31,547 nt of DNA from Mesorhizobium amorphae (GTDB taxonomy: Bacteria; Pseudomonadota; Alphaproteobacteria; Rhizobiales; Rhizobiaceae), in assembly GCA_003240775.1 (NCBI GenBank), contig QFNI01000071.1, positions 1-31,547 of the forward strand. Reading direction: 5' to 3'. Shown here piece after piece: positions 9,001 through 15,214 of the stretch (the first letter of the stretch is position 1; each line of letters starts with the position of its first letter). The notes beneath the pieces are model-generated. The model made no database searches, was not told the origin of the DNA, and worked only from the letters and a program-made list of their open reading frames with translations. The position numbers and the translations under genes are program-made.

Positions 9001-11539
9001 TGGGCACGATGCCGTGCACGATGTCGAAGGTCGGTGCGAGGAAGAGGCTGAGCACCAGGAGCGCCTGCCACTGCGCGGCCACCGTGAAGGGCAGAAGCGT
9101 CCAGCCCGCGATCGACGCCATCACCCAGAAGATGGGAGTGAGCGTGCGGCGCAGGTTGTCGATCATCTTCCAGCGCGACAGCGCGGGCACGCCCGAGGAC
9201 GGATCGAGGATGAAGGGCAGCAGCTGCCAGTCGCCGCGTGCCCAGCGATGCTGGCGCGAGGCGTCGACCGCATAGCGCGTGGGATAGTCCTCGACGAGTT
9301 CCACATCGGTGACCAAGCCAGCGCGCGCGAGCGAGCCTTCCAGCAGGTCGTGGCTCAGCACCGCGTTTTCAGGGATCTTGCCCTTCAGCGCGCGCTCGAA
9401 CACGTCCACATGGTAGAGGCCCTTGCCCGTGAATGTGCCCTCGCCGAACGCGTCCTGATAGAGGTCGGAGACCGCGAAGACATAGGGGTCGAGGCCCCGG
9501 TTGGACGAGAAGACGCGCTGGAAGAACGAAGCCTCGTCGCCCGTGGTGAGCGAGGCCGTCACGCGCGGCTGGAGGATGCCGTAGCCTTCGGTGACGCGGC
9601 CCAGATTCGCATCGAAGACCGGACGGTTCAGCGGGTGGCGCATCTTGCCGACGAGGCGGGCCACCACGTCGCGCATGGTGCGCGTGTCGGCGTCGAGCGT
9701 CATCACATAGGTGATGCCTTCGGGCAGGGCGACCGGGTTGGGAATGAAGGTCGTGTCGCCGTCGCCGCGCAGGAGCAGGTTCAGTTCGTGCAACTTGCCG
9801 CGCTTACGCTCCCAGCCCATCCACACGCCCTCGGCCGCGTTGAACAGGCGGCGGCGATGGAGGAGGTGGAAGCGGGGCGCGCCCGAGACGGGCGGATGGC
9901 GCCCGTTCAGCTTGGCGATCTCGCCGCGCGCATAGGCGAGAAGCTCCGTGTCGTTCGTGGACTGCTCCTCGGAGCTGTCGGGCCAGTCGGTCAGCAGCGC
10001 AAAGGTGATGGCGCCCTTGGTGTTGGCGAGGAAGTGCACTTCGAGGTTGCGCACGCTCTCGTCCACGTCGTCGCGCGAGCCGATGAGGGCCGGCATCACG
10101 ACGAGCGTCCGCGCGTCGTCGGGCACGCCGTCCTTGTATTCGTACCCCACCATGCGCGTCGGCTGCATGAAGAGCAGAACCAGCGTGTTGAAGAAGCCGA
10201 GCGCCCCCTCGCTCGCCGGCACCGCGAACAGGATCAGCAAGAGCACGATGGCGCCTGCACCCACGCCCGCAGCGTGCAGCCCCGCCGCGCCCAGACCGAC
10301 GAGAAGCGCCGTCAGGAGGATGACCGGCAGGGCGATGCCGAGCCAGTTCGCCTTGGAGAACGAGCGGCGCAGGCGCAGCTTGAACGGCGCCTTGAAGCCC
10401 ACTTCGCGCTCCAGCTCGCGCCGACGGCGGCCGACCAGGAAGAAGCCGACATCGGCATCCGCCCGCTTGGCGAGCGCCACGGCCCGGTTCGCCACGTCGT
10501 ATTCGGAAAGCTCAGAGTTCTTCGCCAATTCCTCGATCGTGCGGCGGTACTGGTCGCGCGAGTTGAAGTCGAGCGCCTTGAAGTCGGAGACCTCGCGAAG
10601 CAGCGTGTCGACCTGGCTGATGTCCTCGAACCACAGCGTCCAGTCGACGTCGTTGATCAGGCGCAGGCCGCGAATGATGTTGCCCGTGGTCACGTTGCCA
10701 GAAGACAGCGTCTGGTGCTCGCCGGTGATGATCTCCTCGGCATCCGAGCCGGACTTCTCAAGCTCGGCCTCGAGCCAGCCGAGCGCGCGGCCCGCATTCT
10801 GCGAACCGTCGCGCAGGCGGTAGAGAAGCTGGGTGGCGAAGGTGGTGTCGCGGGCGTGCGCGGCATAGCCCGCGAGGATGTCGCTGCGCCCGTCGCCATC
10901 GAGGGCGGCGAGCACGCGGTCGGCCACGTCGTTTGCGATGTGGCGCATCTGGCGCGCGCGCTGCACGCGCACGGCGAGCCGCCGCAGGTTCTCCACCAGC
11001 ACGAAGCGGAGCATGGAGGGCAGCGCCCAAAGCTCGCCGATCTTGAGCGGCTGGACGCTCTGGAAGCCTTCCACGATGGCGCGGAACATGGTGGCCGACA
11101 TCGCGCTGTCGGAATGGGCCACATAGAGCCAGGCAATGGCCAGCGTGCGCGGCACGCGGACCCCGCCGGGCAGGTCGATCACGGGCAGCTCGCGGTAGAA
11201 GCGGCGCGGCAGATCGCGCTTCACCTGGAAGATGGTCTCCTCGACCAGGTAGTTGTTGTCGAGCAGCCACTGCGCGGCAGGCGTGATCGTCTCGCCGCGC
11301 GCCTGGGCCGCGTTGGTGTCGCGGTAGACTTCGAGGATTTTTGCCGCGTTGTCAGCGTTTCGGGCGTGGAAATCGAGGTTCGCCAAGCCGTGCAGGTTTT
11401 CCACCTCGCCGCGCGCGAGCTTCTCGCCCAGGCGGCGGAGGCGGTCCTCCTGCATGAAGCCGGAACGGATGGGCAGCTCGGCCGGGGCCGGAACCGGATG
11501 TGCGGGTTGCAACCGGTTCGGATCGGTCTGAGCATTCAT
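3023..11539 (-). CDS. ndvB: Cyclic beta-1,2-glucan synthase NdvB/ChvB/Cgs
   Basis: This giant inner-membrane enzyme builds cyclic beta-1,2-glucan from UDP-glucose. At 2838 aa it matches the usual family length of about 2830-2870. An N-terminal cytoplasmic region (1-395) is followed by membrane segments near 398-460. The GT84 transferase domain (about 470-800) carries DAD at 616-618, an Asp after LSH at 731 and the RQHRW motif at 762-766, the D,D,D,(Q/R)xxRW set. More membrane segments lie near 803-845, 865-888 and 925-970. Next is the cyclising transglycosylase region (GH189-like, about 980-1520, with WGISEAAYN near 1375 and AHHQGM near 1470). The C-terminal half is GH94-like phosphorylase with GDWNDGM at 2524-2530, thought to trim chain length. 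I chose ATG at 11539 (MNAQTD) with AGGA upstream; a longer open frame reaches 11602. Cyclic glucans serve in osmotic adaptation and host interaction. Confidence 0.97.
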   Translation of the reverse strand: MNAQTDPNRLQPAHPVPAPAELPIRSGFMQEDRLRRLGEKLARGEVENLHGLANLDFHARNADNAAKILEVYRDTNAAQARGETITPAAQWLLDNNYLVEETIFQVKRDLPRRFYRELPVIDLPGGVRVPRTLAIAWLYVAHSDSAMSATMFRAIVEGFQSVQPLKIGELWALPSMLRFVLVENLRRLAVRVQRARQMRHIANDVADRVLAALDGDGRSDILAGYAAHARDTTFATQLLYRLRDGSQNAGRALGWLEAELEKSGSDAEEIITGEHQTLSSGNVTTGNIIRGLRLINDVDWTLWFEDISQVDTLLREVSDFKALDFNSRDQYRRTIEELAKNSELSEYDVANRAVALAKRADADVGFFLVGRRRRELEREVGFKAPFKLRLRRSFSKANWLGIALPVILLTALLVGLGAAGLHAAGVGAGAIVLLLILFAVPASEGALGFFNTLVLLFMQPTRMVGYEYKDGVPDDARTLVVMPALIGSRDDVDESVRNLEVHFLANTKGAITFALLTDWPDSSEEQSTNDTELLAYARGEIAKLNGRHPPVSGAPRFHLLHRRRLFNAAEGVWMGWERKRGKLHELNLLLRGDGDTTFIPNPVALPEGITYVMTLDADTRTMRDVVARLVGKMRHPLNRPVFDANLGRVTEGYGILQPRVTASLTTGDEASFFQRVFSSNRGLDPYVFAVSDLYQDAFGEGTFTGKGLYHVDVFERALKGKIPENAVLSHDLLEGSLARAGLVTDVELVEDYPTRYAVDASRQHRWARGDWQLLPFILDPSSGVPALSRWKMIDNLRRTLTPIFWVMASIAGWTLLPFTVAAQWQALLVLSLFLAPTFDIVHGIVPNSWQVTARGHVRALFRDVAFGTAMVALRIVLLAHLAWMMGDAIVRTLFRVFVSHQNMLEWRTASQAHRGGANSLSGYYRLMWGAVVIAAIGLAVPLLAGSTGAVVGFFFAIFWASSPAFAWLISRSAETEDQLEISASDVVTLRALARRTWAYFETFVSAEHNFLPPDNFQETPAPVVAGRTSPTNIGMYLLSVVTARDCGWISLENAARRIEQTLDTVERLDRYRGHLINWYDTRTLRPLEPQYISAVDSGNMAGHLIALAVACDEWAEAPAVYLQGDFEGVLDTVAVMEEMLHDLPDDRRQLRPLRQRLFDRLDGMRRAVDTIRSQPELASIRTINLTVAASEVRKLAAAFHAELGNAASAELDAWGMRLEGVAEAHVQDAHTDADGVRALRERFAVLKERARLLAFEMDFSFLLRQDRKLLSIGYRLEDHQLDEACYDLLASECRLTSLFGIAKGDLPTEHWFRLGRPVVEVGFGGALMSWAGSMFEYLMPPLVMKEPQGGILNQTSNLVIKRQMAYGRSRNVPWGISEAAYNARDREMTYQYTNFGVPGLGLKRGLSQNLVIAPYATVLASQFMPREAVQNLARLRSIGALGRYGFFDAVDFTPSRVPEGANHAVVQNYMAHHQGMSIVAIANAIFAGRMRDRFHSDPVIESAELLLQEKAPRDIPVTSVRTEADERPKEAADEVVSPDVRVIRAPLKDALAVNLLASGRYSTVTTATGTGGSRWNDLAVTRWHVDSTEDRMGSFLFLRDMESGDWWSATAEPKRAEDEHAHAVFSDDKSTFIKTVGSIRSEVEHIVVSEAAGEAHRITIYNEGTSDRQFEITSFAELALASEAADNAHPAFSKMFVHTEVADDRSAIFATRRKREKSEPDVALAHFVTDGAAHARDAQVETDRRAFIGRGRTIAEAAAFDPGSRLSGETGFTLDPIVSLRRRIRVPASKKVQLIFWTVVGANRDEVGDAMNRLDHPESFGRQAMLAWTRSQVQTRHIGMSLADAALVQKLACFLIFPQPDLRMPGSAIAAGMGKQSTLWPLSISGDFPIFAIRISDVADIEIVAQALRYQEYLRLHGQVIDFVVINEQASSYVQDLQHAIESLCENARMRGREIGPRQHIFTVRRDLTDDTTYRTLLAVARVVLHARNGTVFDQIERAELAALKARAAASEGTPDAIAVSGSTVVKSLAPRPREPREASGEGLSLWNGFGGFDRDGANYVIRLAGTTATPQPWINVIANDGFGFHTSAEGSSFTWSRNSRDYQLTRWSNDPVVNRPGEGIYLFDQASGRAFSPFAALLRDPAITYEARHGQGFSTFSAKRGALHMEATQVVDPKDPVKVTRLALRNDGHVPMRLRVYAFAEWVLGNSRSKSAPTIVPGRDVDTGALTATNAFSLDFGDRVAFLASDAKPKSCTADRAEFIGRSGTVFAPEAVVRGAELSGIVEAGRDPCAAISRDIDLPPGETVETLWLMGDAGSANEASDLVRRNTAKPFNERLSENERNWTDFLDAVQVDTPEESFDALVNHWLPYQGTACRIRARSAFYQASGAFGFRDQLQDTLALLLHDPNLARAQLLNAARRQFPEGDVQHWWLPKNGAGVRTMISDDVVWLGYGVNRYVEVTGDRAILDEGVHWSEGEKLEEGEHDKFFTPEVSQKTAPLYDHVCRALDLAIERTSERGLPLILGGDWNDGMNRVGEAGKGESIWLAWFLLDTLKRWILIAEERGDEAHVKAWKAHVERVKQAVEDHAWDGEWYLRGTFDDGAPLGSHTADECRIDSLAQSWSVISGEGDPEHSQTAMNSVLEHLVDEEARIIRLFTPPFSKVEHDPGYIKSYPPGVRENGGQYTHGSSWVVVALAEMGRGDDAFRCFQLLNPVTHALDKANAERFRVEPYAVSGDVYGADKSGRGGWSWYTGSAGWLYRAAVEHILGITKKGDKLFVKPVLPSEWPGFRARLHLDGVWIDLEVIRDGSGEGRLEVDGETVDAIQLGGGERKVSAVLRCS

Positions 11540-11602
11540 TCGTGGGCGTGTCCTGCAAAACGCAAAAAGTCCGGGCCATCCATGGAAAGCCCGGCAGCGC
11601 AC

Positions 11603-11614
11603 TTAACCGATTAA
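11603..11614 (-). promoter_or_regulatory. Candidate CtrA-like TTAA repeat upstream of ndvB
   Basis: TTAACC and TTAACG occur eight bases apart (TTAACCGATTAACG), about 65 bases before the ndvB start. Half-sites of the cell-cycle regulator CtrA read TTAACC(A/G), but its usual full site has seven bases between TTAA words and this one has four. A related word (TAATCGGTT on the minus strand) also occurs next to the operator-like site upstream of ndvA, near 2590-2600. Weak evidence. Confidence 0.25.
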
Positions 11615-11653
11615 CGGGCGTAAGGTTTCACGCCTCGCCCTTGATCGCACAGT

Positions 11654-11670
11654 TATTTTGCACTGCACAA
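11654..11670 (-). promoter_or_regulatory. Candidate operator upstream of ndvB (TTTTGCACTGCA word)
   Basis: The plus strand reads TATTTTGCACTGCACAA. It shares TTTTGCA(G/C)TGCA with the site upstream of ndvA (2600-2617), in the same orientation relative to the gene, about 115 bases before the ndvB start. It lies in the short gap between ndvB and the end of the N-formylglutamate amidohydrolase gene. Shared control of synthase and exporter is the inference. Confidence 0.4.
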
Positions 11671-11683
11671 TGAGCGACAGGCC

Positions 11684-12496
11684 CTATGCTGCATCGCGCA
11701 GGTCGGTCAGCAGATGCAACAGCCTTTGGCGCATGTGCTGGGCGAAATGGACGTCGAACGCCACCGGCCAGTTGCCGGGCTCGCCCTTGCCTTGGGGCTC
11801 GCGCAGGTATCCGCGGTTGGAAAGCTCCATCTGCAGCGCGTGGAAGCCGCGCGCGGGTTCGCCATAGTGGCGCGTGATCCAGCCGCCGCGGAAGCGCCCG
11901 TCGGTCACGTGGCTTTCGCCGCTCTCCGCCATGTGCTCCTCGGTCACCGCGATGAGATCGGGAGCGGCGCTCGTGCGGCCGTTGGTGCCGAGGTTGAACA
12001 CGGGCAATTCTCCTTCGAAAAGCCGCGGCAGGCGCGAGCGGATCGAGTGGCAGTCGTAGAGCACCACGCGCTCGTGGGCCGTGCGCAGGCGATCGAGCTC
12101 GCTTCGGAGCGCCGCATGATAGGGCTCGAAGAAGGCGCGGCGGCGCCCGGCCACCTCGTGCTCGTCGGGCTCCTCGCCCACGCGGTAGAGCGGATCGCCG
12201 TCAAAGGTTTCGAGCGGGCAAAGCGTGGTCGTGGTCTGGCCGGGATAAAGCGAAACGCCGGACGGATCGCGGTTGACGTCGATTACCGTGCGCGAGACCG
12301 CGGTGTGGATCACGCTTGCACCCAGGTCGCTCGCGAAGTCATAGAGCTTGTCGATCCACCAGTCGGTGTCGCGGCGCCCGAGCCAAGGCGAGACGAGGCG
12401 GTCCTCAATGCCCACCAGATCCGTGCCGGTATGCGGCAGGCTGACGAGAAGCGGGGCCGTGCCCTCGTGCAGGGTGAGCCAGGATGGATGCGGCAT
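11684..12496 (-). CDS. N-formylglutamate amidohydrolase family protein
   Basis: This 270-aa protein matches the HutG-type N-formylglutamate deformylase family, cytosolic metal-dependent enzymes that release formate and glutamate from N-formylglutamate in one branch of histidine breakdown. Visible family features are the N-terminal PLLVSLPHTGTD segment, a RDTDWWIDKLYDFA segment, a TVIDVNRDPSG segment, the VVLYDCHSIRSRLP segment with putative metal-binding Asp and His, and the carboxyl-terminal GFHALQMELSNRGYLRE. The start is ATG at 12496, only two bases after the stop of the FAD oxidoreductase, so the two are surely co-transcribed. There are no other hut genes in the window, so the true substrate may be another N-formyl or N-acyl amino acid. 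The stop is 81 bases from the nearest ndvB-side start codon. Confidence 0.85.
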   Translation of the reverse strand: MPHPSWLTLHEGTAPLLVSLPHTGTDLVGIEDRLVSPWLGRRDTDWWIDKLYDFASDLGASVIHTAVSRTVIDVNRDPSGVSLYPGQTTTTLCPLETFDGDPLYRVGEEPDEHEVAGRRRAFFEPYHAALRSELDRLRTAHERVVLYDCHSIRSRLPRLFEGELPVFNLGTNGRTSAAPDLIAVTEEHMAESGESHVTDGRFRGGWITRHYGEPARGFHALQMELSNRGYLREPQGKGEPGNWPVAFDVHFAQHMRQRLLHLLTDLRDAA

Positions 12497-12498
12497 GG

Positions 12499-13620
12499 TC
12501 AGGCGGCTTTCTGGGTGAAGCGGACAGGGGAAAGGGAGGCCACGAGCGGCGCATCTTCCCTCGATGGTGTCTCGCCCGCGCAGAGCTTGGCCGCGAGCAG
12601 GGACAGCGCGGGCGCTGTCTGGATGCCGTAGCCGCCCTGCCCCGCGAGCCAGAAGAAGCCGGGCAGCTCGGCGTCGAAGCCCACCACCGGCGTGCGGTCG
12701 GGCACGAATGTGCGCAAGCCCGCCCAGGAGCGCTCGACGCGTGTCACCGGCCAGTCCATGTGGCGCTCGAAGCGGTCGAGCCCTTCGGCGAGCACCATGT
12801 CGTCGGCGAATGCGTCGTGCGGCTCGGCTGGGTGCTCCTCGGCGGGCGAAACCAGAAGGCGGCCCGCTTCGGGCTTAGCGTACCAGCCTTCGGCCGCGTC
12901 GGCAATCAGCGGCCAGGAGCGGATGTCGAAGCGCGGGTCGGGCGGCAGCACGGCCATGGAACGGCGCAGGGGAACGAGGCCGAGCGGTTTTGCCCCCGCA
13001 AGCCCCGCCACCCTGTCGGCCCAGGCCCCCGCCGCATCGACGAGGACGGGCGCTTCGACCACGCCCTTCTTCGTCCCGATCCGCCAGGTGTTTCCCTCGC
13101 GGCGCAGGCCTGTGACAGGCGCATCGGCGAGAAGCGTTGTGCCTTTCCGCGCGGCGCCCTTCAGAAAGCCCTGGTGCAGGCTTGCGACATCGATGTCGGC
13201 CGCATCCCCTTCCAAGGCTGCCTGGGCGAGCCGCTCGGGGCGAAGGGCCGGCACGCGGGCGAGCGCCTCCTCGCGCGTGATGGGCTCGAGCCCGTCATCA
13301 TAGGCGAGAAGCTTGTCGAAGGCGTCCTTGCCCGCCTCGTCCGCCACATAGAGAAGGCCGCGCGGCGAAAGAAGCGAGTGGGGGAACAGCTCGGGGTCGG
13401 CATCCTCGAATAAGGGCACGCTCGCGCGTGTCAGCGCGCGGATCGCGGCGTTGCCGTAGTTGCGCAGGAGGATCGCGGCCGAGCGGCCCGTGGCGTGGTG
13501 GCCGGGCCGGCTTTCCGCCTCGATCAGCGCCACGCGCGCACCATTGAGCGAGGCCGCAAGGCCCGCGCCCGCGATGCCCGCACCCACCACCGCCACATCG
13601 GCTTTGATCGTTTCGCCCAT
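12499..13620 (-). CDS. FAD-dependent oxidoreductase (DAO/glycine oxidase-like)
   Basis: This 373-aa protein belongs to the D-amino-acid oxidase-like flavoprotein superfamily. The dinucleotide-binding motif GAGIAGAGLA sits at the amino end after VAVV, followed by GHHATGRSAAIL, the usual second FAD contact. The carboxyl end has GFFWLAGQGGYGIQTAPA, the family's closing FAD-binding segment. Members oxidise the C-N bond of amino acids or related amines; the substrate cannot be read from sequence. The start is ATG at 13620, eight bases after an AGAGG Shine-Dalgarno; the frame stays open upstream to 14037, but that part overlaps the divergent TIGR01244 gene in antisense and lacks family similarity. 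It heads a two-gene operon with the N-formylglutamate amidohydrolase, suggesting a joint role in catabolism of a modified amino acid (inference). Confidence 0.85.
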   Translation of the reverse strand: MGETIKADVAVVGAGIAGAGLAASLNGARVALIEAESRPGHHATGRSAAILLRNYGNAAIRALTRASVPLFEDADPELFPHSLLSPRGLLYVADEAGKDAFDKLLAYDDGLEPITREEALARVPALRPERLAQAALEGDAADIDVASLHQGFLKGAARKGTTLLADAPVTGLRREGNTWRIGTKKGVVEAPVLVDAAGAWADRVAGLAGAKPLGLVPLRRSMAVLPPDPRFDIRSWPLIADAAEGWYAKPEAGRLLVSPAEEHPAEPHDAFADDMVLAEGLDRFERHMDWPVTRVERSWAGLRTFVPDRTPVVGFDAELPGFFWLAGQGGYGIQTAPALSLLAAKLCAGETPSREDAPLVASLSPVRFTQKAA

Positions 13621-13713
13621 GCGTTTCGCCTCTTTCCGTTTCCGCTCGCATGGTTGCGGCGCTTCGGCTCCAGTGGCAAGACTGCGGCCCTCAGCTTGCG
13701 CAGGACAACGCCG

Positions 13714-14052
13714 ATGGAATTCCGCCCGATCACCGACGATTACGCCGTTTCCGGCCAGATCACGCCAGAGGATGTGGCGGCCATCCGGGATGCGGGCTTC
13801 CGCTCGATCGTCTGCCACCGCCCCGACAACGAGCAGCCCGGCCAGCCGAGCGCCCAAAACGTTGAAGACGCCGCGCAGGCGGCGGGCCTGGGCTTTCGCC
13901 ACATCCCCGTGTCCGGCTCGGGCATGACGCCCGACAACGTGGCGGCCATGCGCGAGGCGCTCGACGCGCTGGAAGGGCCCGTCTTCGCCTATTGCCGCTC
14001 GGGCGCGCGCTCCACCAACATCTTTGCCGCGGCCCAAGCGGGCCGGGCATGA
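13714..14052 (+). CDS. TIGR01244 family protein (rhodanese-loop sulfurtransferase/phosphatase-like)
   Basis: This 112-aa protein matches the TIGR01244/DUF442 family, small cytosolic proteins with a phosphatase-like fold and a rhodanese-style active loop. The loop CRSGAR is at residues 94-99, preceded by FAY, and the amino half carries SIVCHRPDNEQPGQP and the middle FRHIPVSGSGMT, both typical. The loop has the six-residue spacing of rhodaneses rather than the CX5R spacing of tyrosine phosphatases. The same domain is found fused to Blh-type beta-lactamase-like persulfide dioxygenases, which ties the family to sulfide metabolism. The start is ATG at 13714, eight bases after AGGAC. Its stop overlaps the next gene's start by four bases (ATGA), so the two are translationally coupled. 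Confidence 0.85.
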   Translation: MEFRPITDDYAVSGQITPEDVAAIRDAGFRSIVCHRPDNEQPGQPSAQNVEDAAQAAGLGFRHIPVSGSGMTPDNVAAMREALDALEGPVFAYCRSGARSTNIFAAAQAGRA

Positions 14053-15023
14053 GCTTTCCCGTTTTCGACCTCGGCCGCTTCGAGGCGGCCGAAGGGGCCG
14101 AACGCGCCCGCCTGGCTCGGGACGTCGACGCCATCTGCCGCGAAACCGGCTTTCTCGCGGTTGCCAACCATGGCGTGCCGCAGGCCGTCATCGACCGCGC
14201 TTGGAACGCCGCCCACGCCTTCTTCGACCTCGATGCAACCGACAAGGAAAAGGCTGCCGCCCCGCGGCCGGGCTATCCCTATGGCTATCTCGGGCCCGAG
14301 CGGGAAGCGCTCGCCAAGTCGCGCGGCGTGGACACCCCGCCCGATCTGAAGGAAAGCTTCAACGGCGGTCCCTCGCGTGTCCCGCCGGGCCTGTCCGACC
14401 CCGATGCGCTGGCCTTCTGCTACGCGCCCACGATCTGGCCCGATGCGCCGTCCGGCTTCCGCGAGGCGTGGCTCGGCTATTACGAGGCGATGGAAGAGCT
14501 GGCAGCGCGCATCATGCGGCTTTTCGCAGCCGCGCTGAAGCTGCCCGAAGATCATTTCGACAGCTTCATCGGCGCGCCGATCTCTGCACTTCGCGCGCTC
14601 AACTATCCCGAGCGCGACAGGCCCGCCGCCCCCGGCCAGCTCCGCGCCGGCGCCCACACCGATTACGGCAGCCTGACGATCCTGCTCCCCCAGGAGGGCT
14701 CCAAGGGCCTCGAGATCCTTGCGCCATCGGGCGAATGGGTCGGAGTGCCGCCCGTGCCCGGCGCCTTTGTGATCAATATCGGCGATCTCATGCAGCGCTG
14801 GACCAACGACCGCTGGGTCTCCACGCTGCATCGGGTGGTCAACCCCTCGCCCGACGAGGGCGGCATGGCGCGCCGGCAATCCTTCGCCTTCTTCCACCAG
14901 CCCGACTGGTCCGCCGAGATCGCCTGCCTGCCCGAATGCCTGGAAGAGGGCGAGACGCCCAAGCACCCTCCGGTTCTTTCGGGGCCGTATCTGATGGCCA
15001 AGTTCCAGGCCACCGCGAAGTAG
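14049..15023 (+). CDS. 2-oxoglutarate/Fe(II)-dependent oxygenase, isopenicillin N synthase-like
   Basis: This 324-aa enzyme has the IPNS/2OG oxygenase layout. The N-terminal DIOX_N region includes the stretch GFLAVANHGVP (about residues 34-44), and the jelly-roll core carries the iron triad His203 and Asp205 (in AGAHTDYGSLTIL) and His261 (in STLHRVVNP). The RQS motif at 276-278 fits the 2-oxoglutarate carboxylate-binding RxS of the family. Such enzymes hydroxylate or desaturate small molecules in the cytosol; the bacterial plain members have many substrates and none can be assigned here. ATG at 14049 overlaps the stop of the TIGR01244 gene in ATGA. All catalytic residues are present. The gene ends in a convergent gap holding a repeat pair, facing the broken sod gene. 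Confidence 0.9.
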   Translation: MSFPVFDLGRFEAAEGAERARLARDVDAICRETGFLAVANHGVPQAVIDRAWNAAHAFFDLDATDKEKAAAPRPGYPYGYLGPEREALAKSRGVDTPPDLKESFNGGPSRVPPGLSDPDALAFCYAPTIWPDAPSGFREAWLGYYEAMEELAARIMRLFAAALKLPEDHFDSFIGAPISALRALNYPERDRPAAPGQLRAGAHTDYGSLTILLPQEGSKGLEILAPSGEWVGVPPVPGAFVINIGDLMQRWTNDRWVSTLHRVVNPSPDEGGMARRQSFAFFHQPDWSAEIACLPECLEEGETPKHPPVLSGPYLMAKFQATAK

Positions 15024-15053
15024 CCCAGCCCTTAAGCAAAACCCTCTCCAAAT

Positions 15054-15192
15054 CCCCCTCCCCCATGAGGGGAGGGGTAAGGGGTGGGGGTATCCTCGCC
15101 GCCGCACGACGGCTGCGGGGTTCCTGGAAAAGTTGAAGCTGCGGGACCGTCACCCCCACCCCGTACCCCTCCCCTCAAGGGGGAGGGGAAGA
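15054..15192. repeat. REPIN-like inverted pair of GC-rich palindromic repeats (copies 3a/3b)
   Basis: Copy 3a (15054-15092, forward) and copy 3b (15149-15190, reverse complement) are both well preserved, with the CCCCTCCCC/GGGGAGGGG hairpin and the GGGGTGGGGGT tail. They face each other across a spacer of about 56 bases that is unlike the spacers of the other pairs. The pair fills the convergent gap between the oxygenase and the sod remnant, starting 31 bases after the oxygenase stop and ending about 25 bases from the ancestral sod stop. Confidence 0.85.
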
Positions 15193-15214
15193 GGCCAGGC
15201 TTCGACTTGGAACC

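Noticed and set aside
3071..11614. Very long plus-strand open frames (up to about 940 codons) opposite ndvB
   Set aside because: They are antisense to a gene with clear domains. High-GC codon use makes the opposite frame poor in stops. Their translations are rich in Arg, Ala, His and Val with no domain, and they lack ribosome sites.
13621..14037. Amino-terminal extension of the FAD oxidoreductase
   Set aside because: The extension is antisense to the TIGR01244 gene. The family starts at the dinucleotide motif just after ATG 13620, which has a good Shine-Dalgarno.
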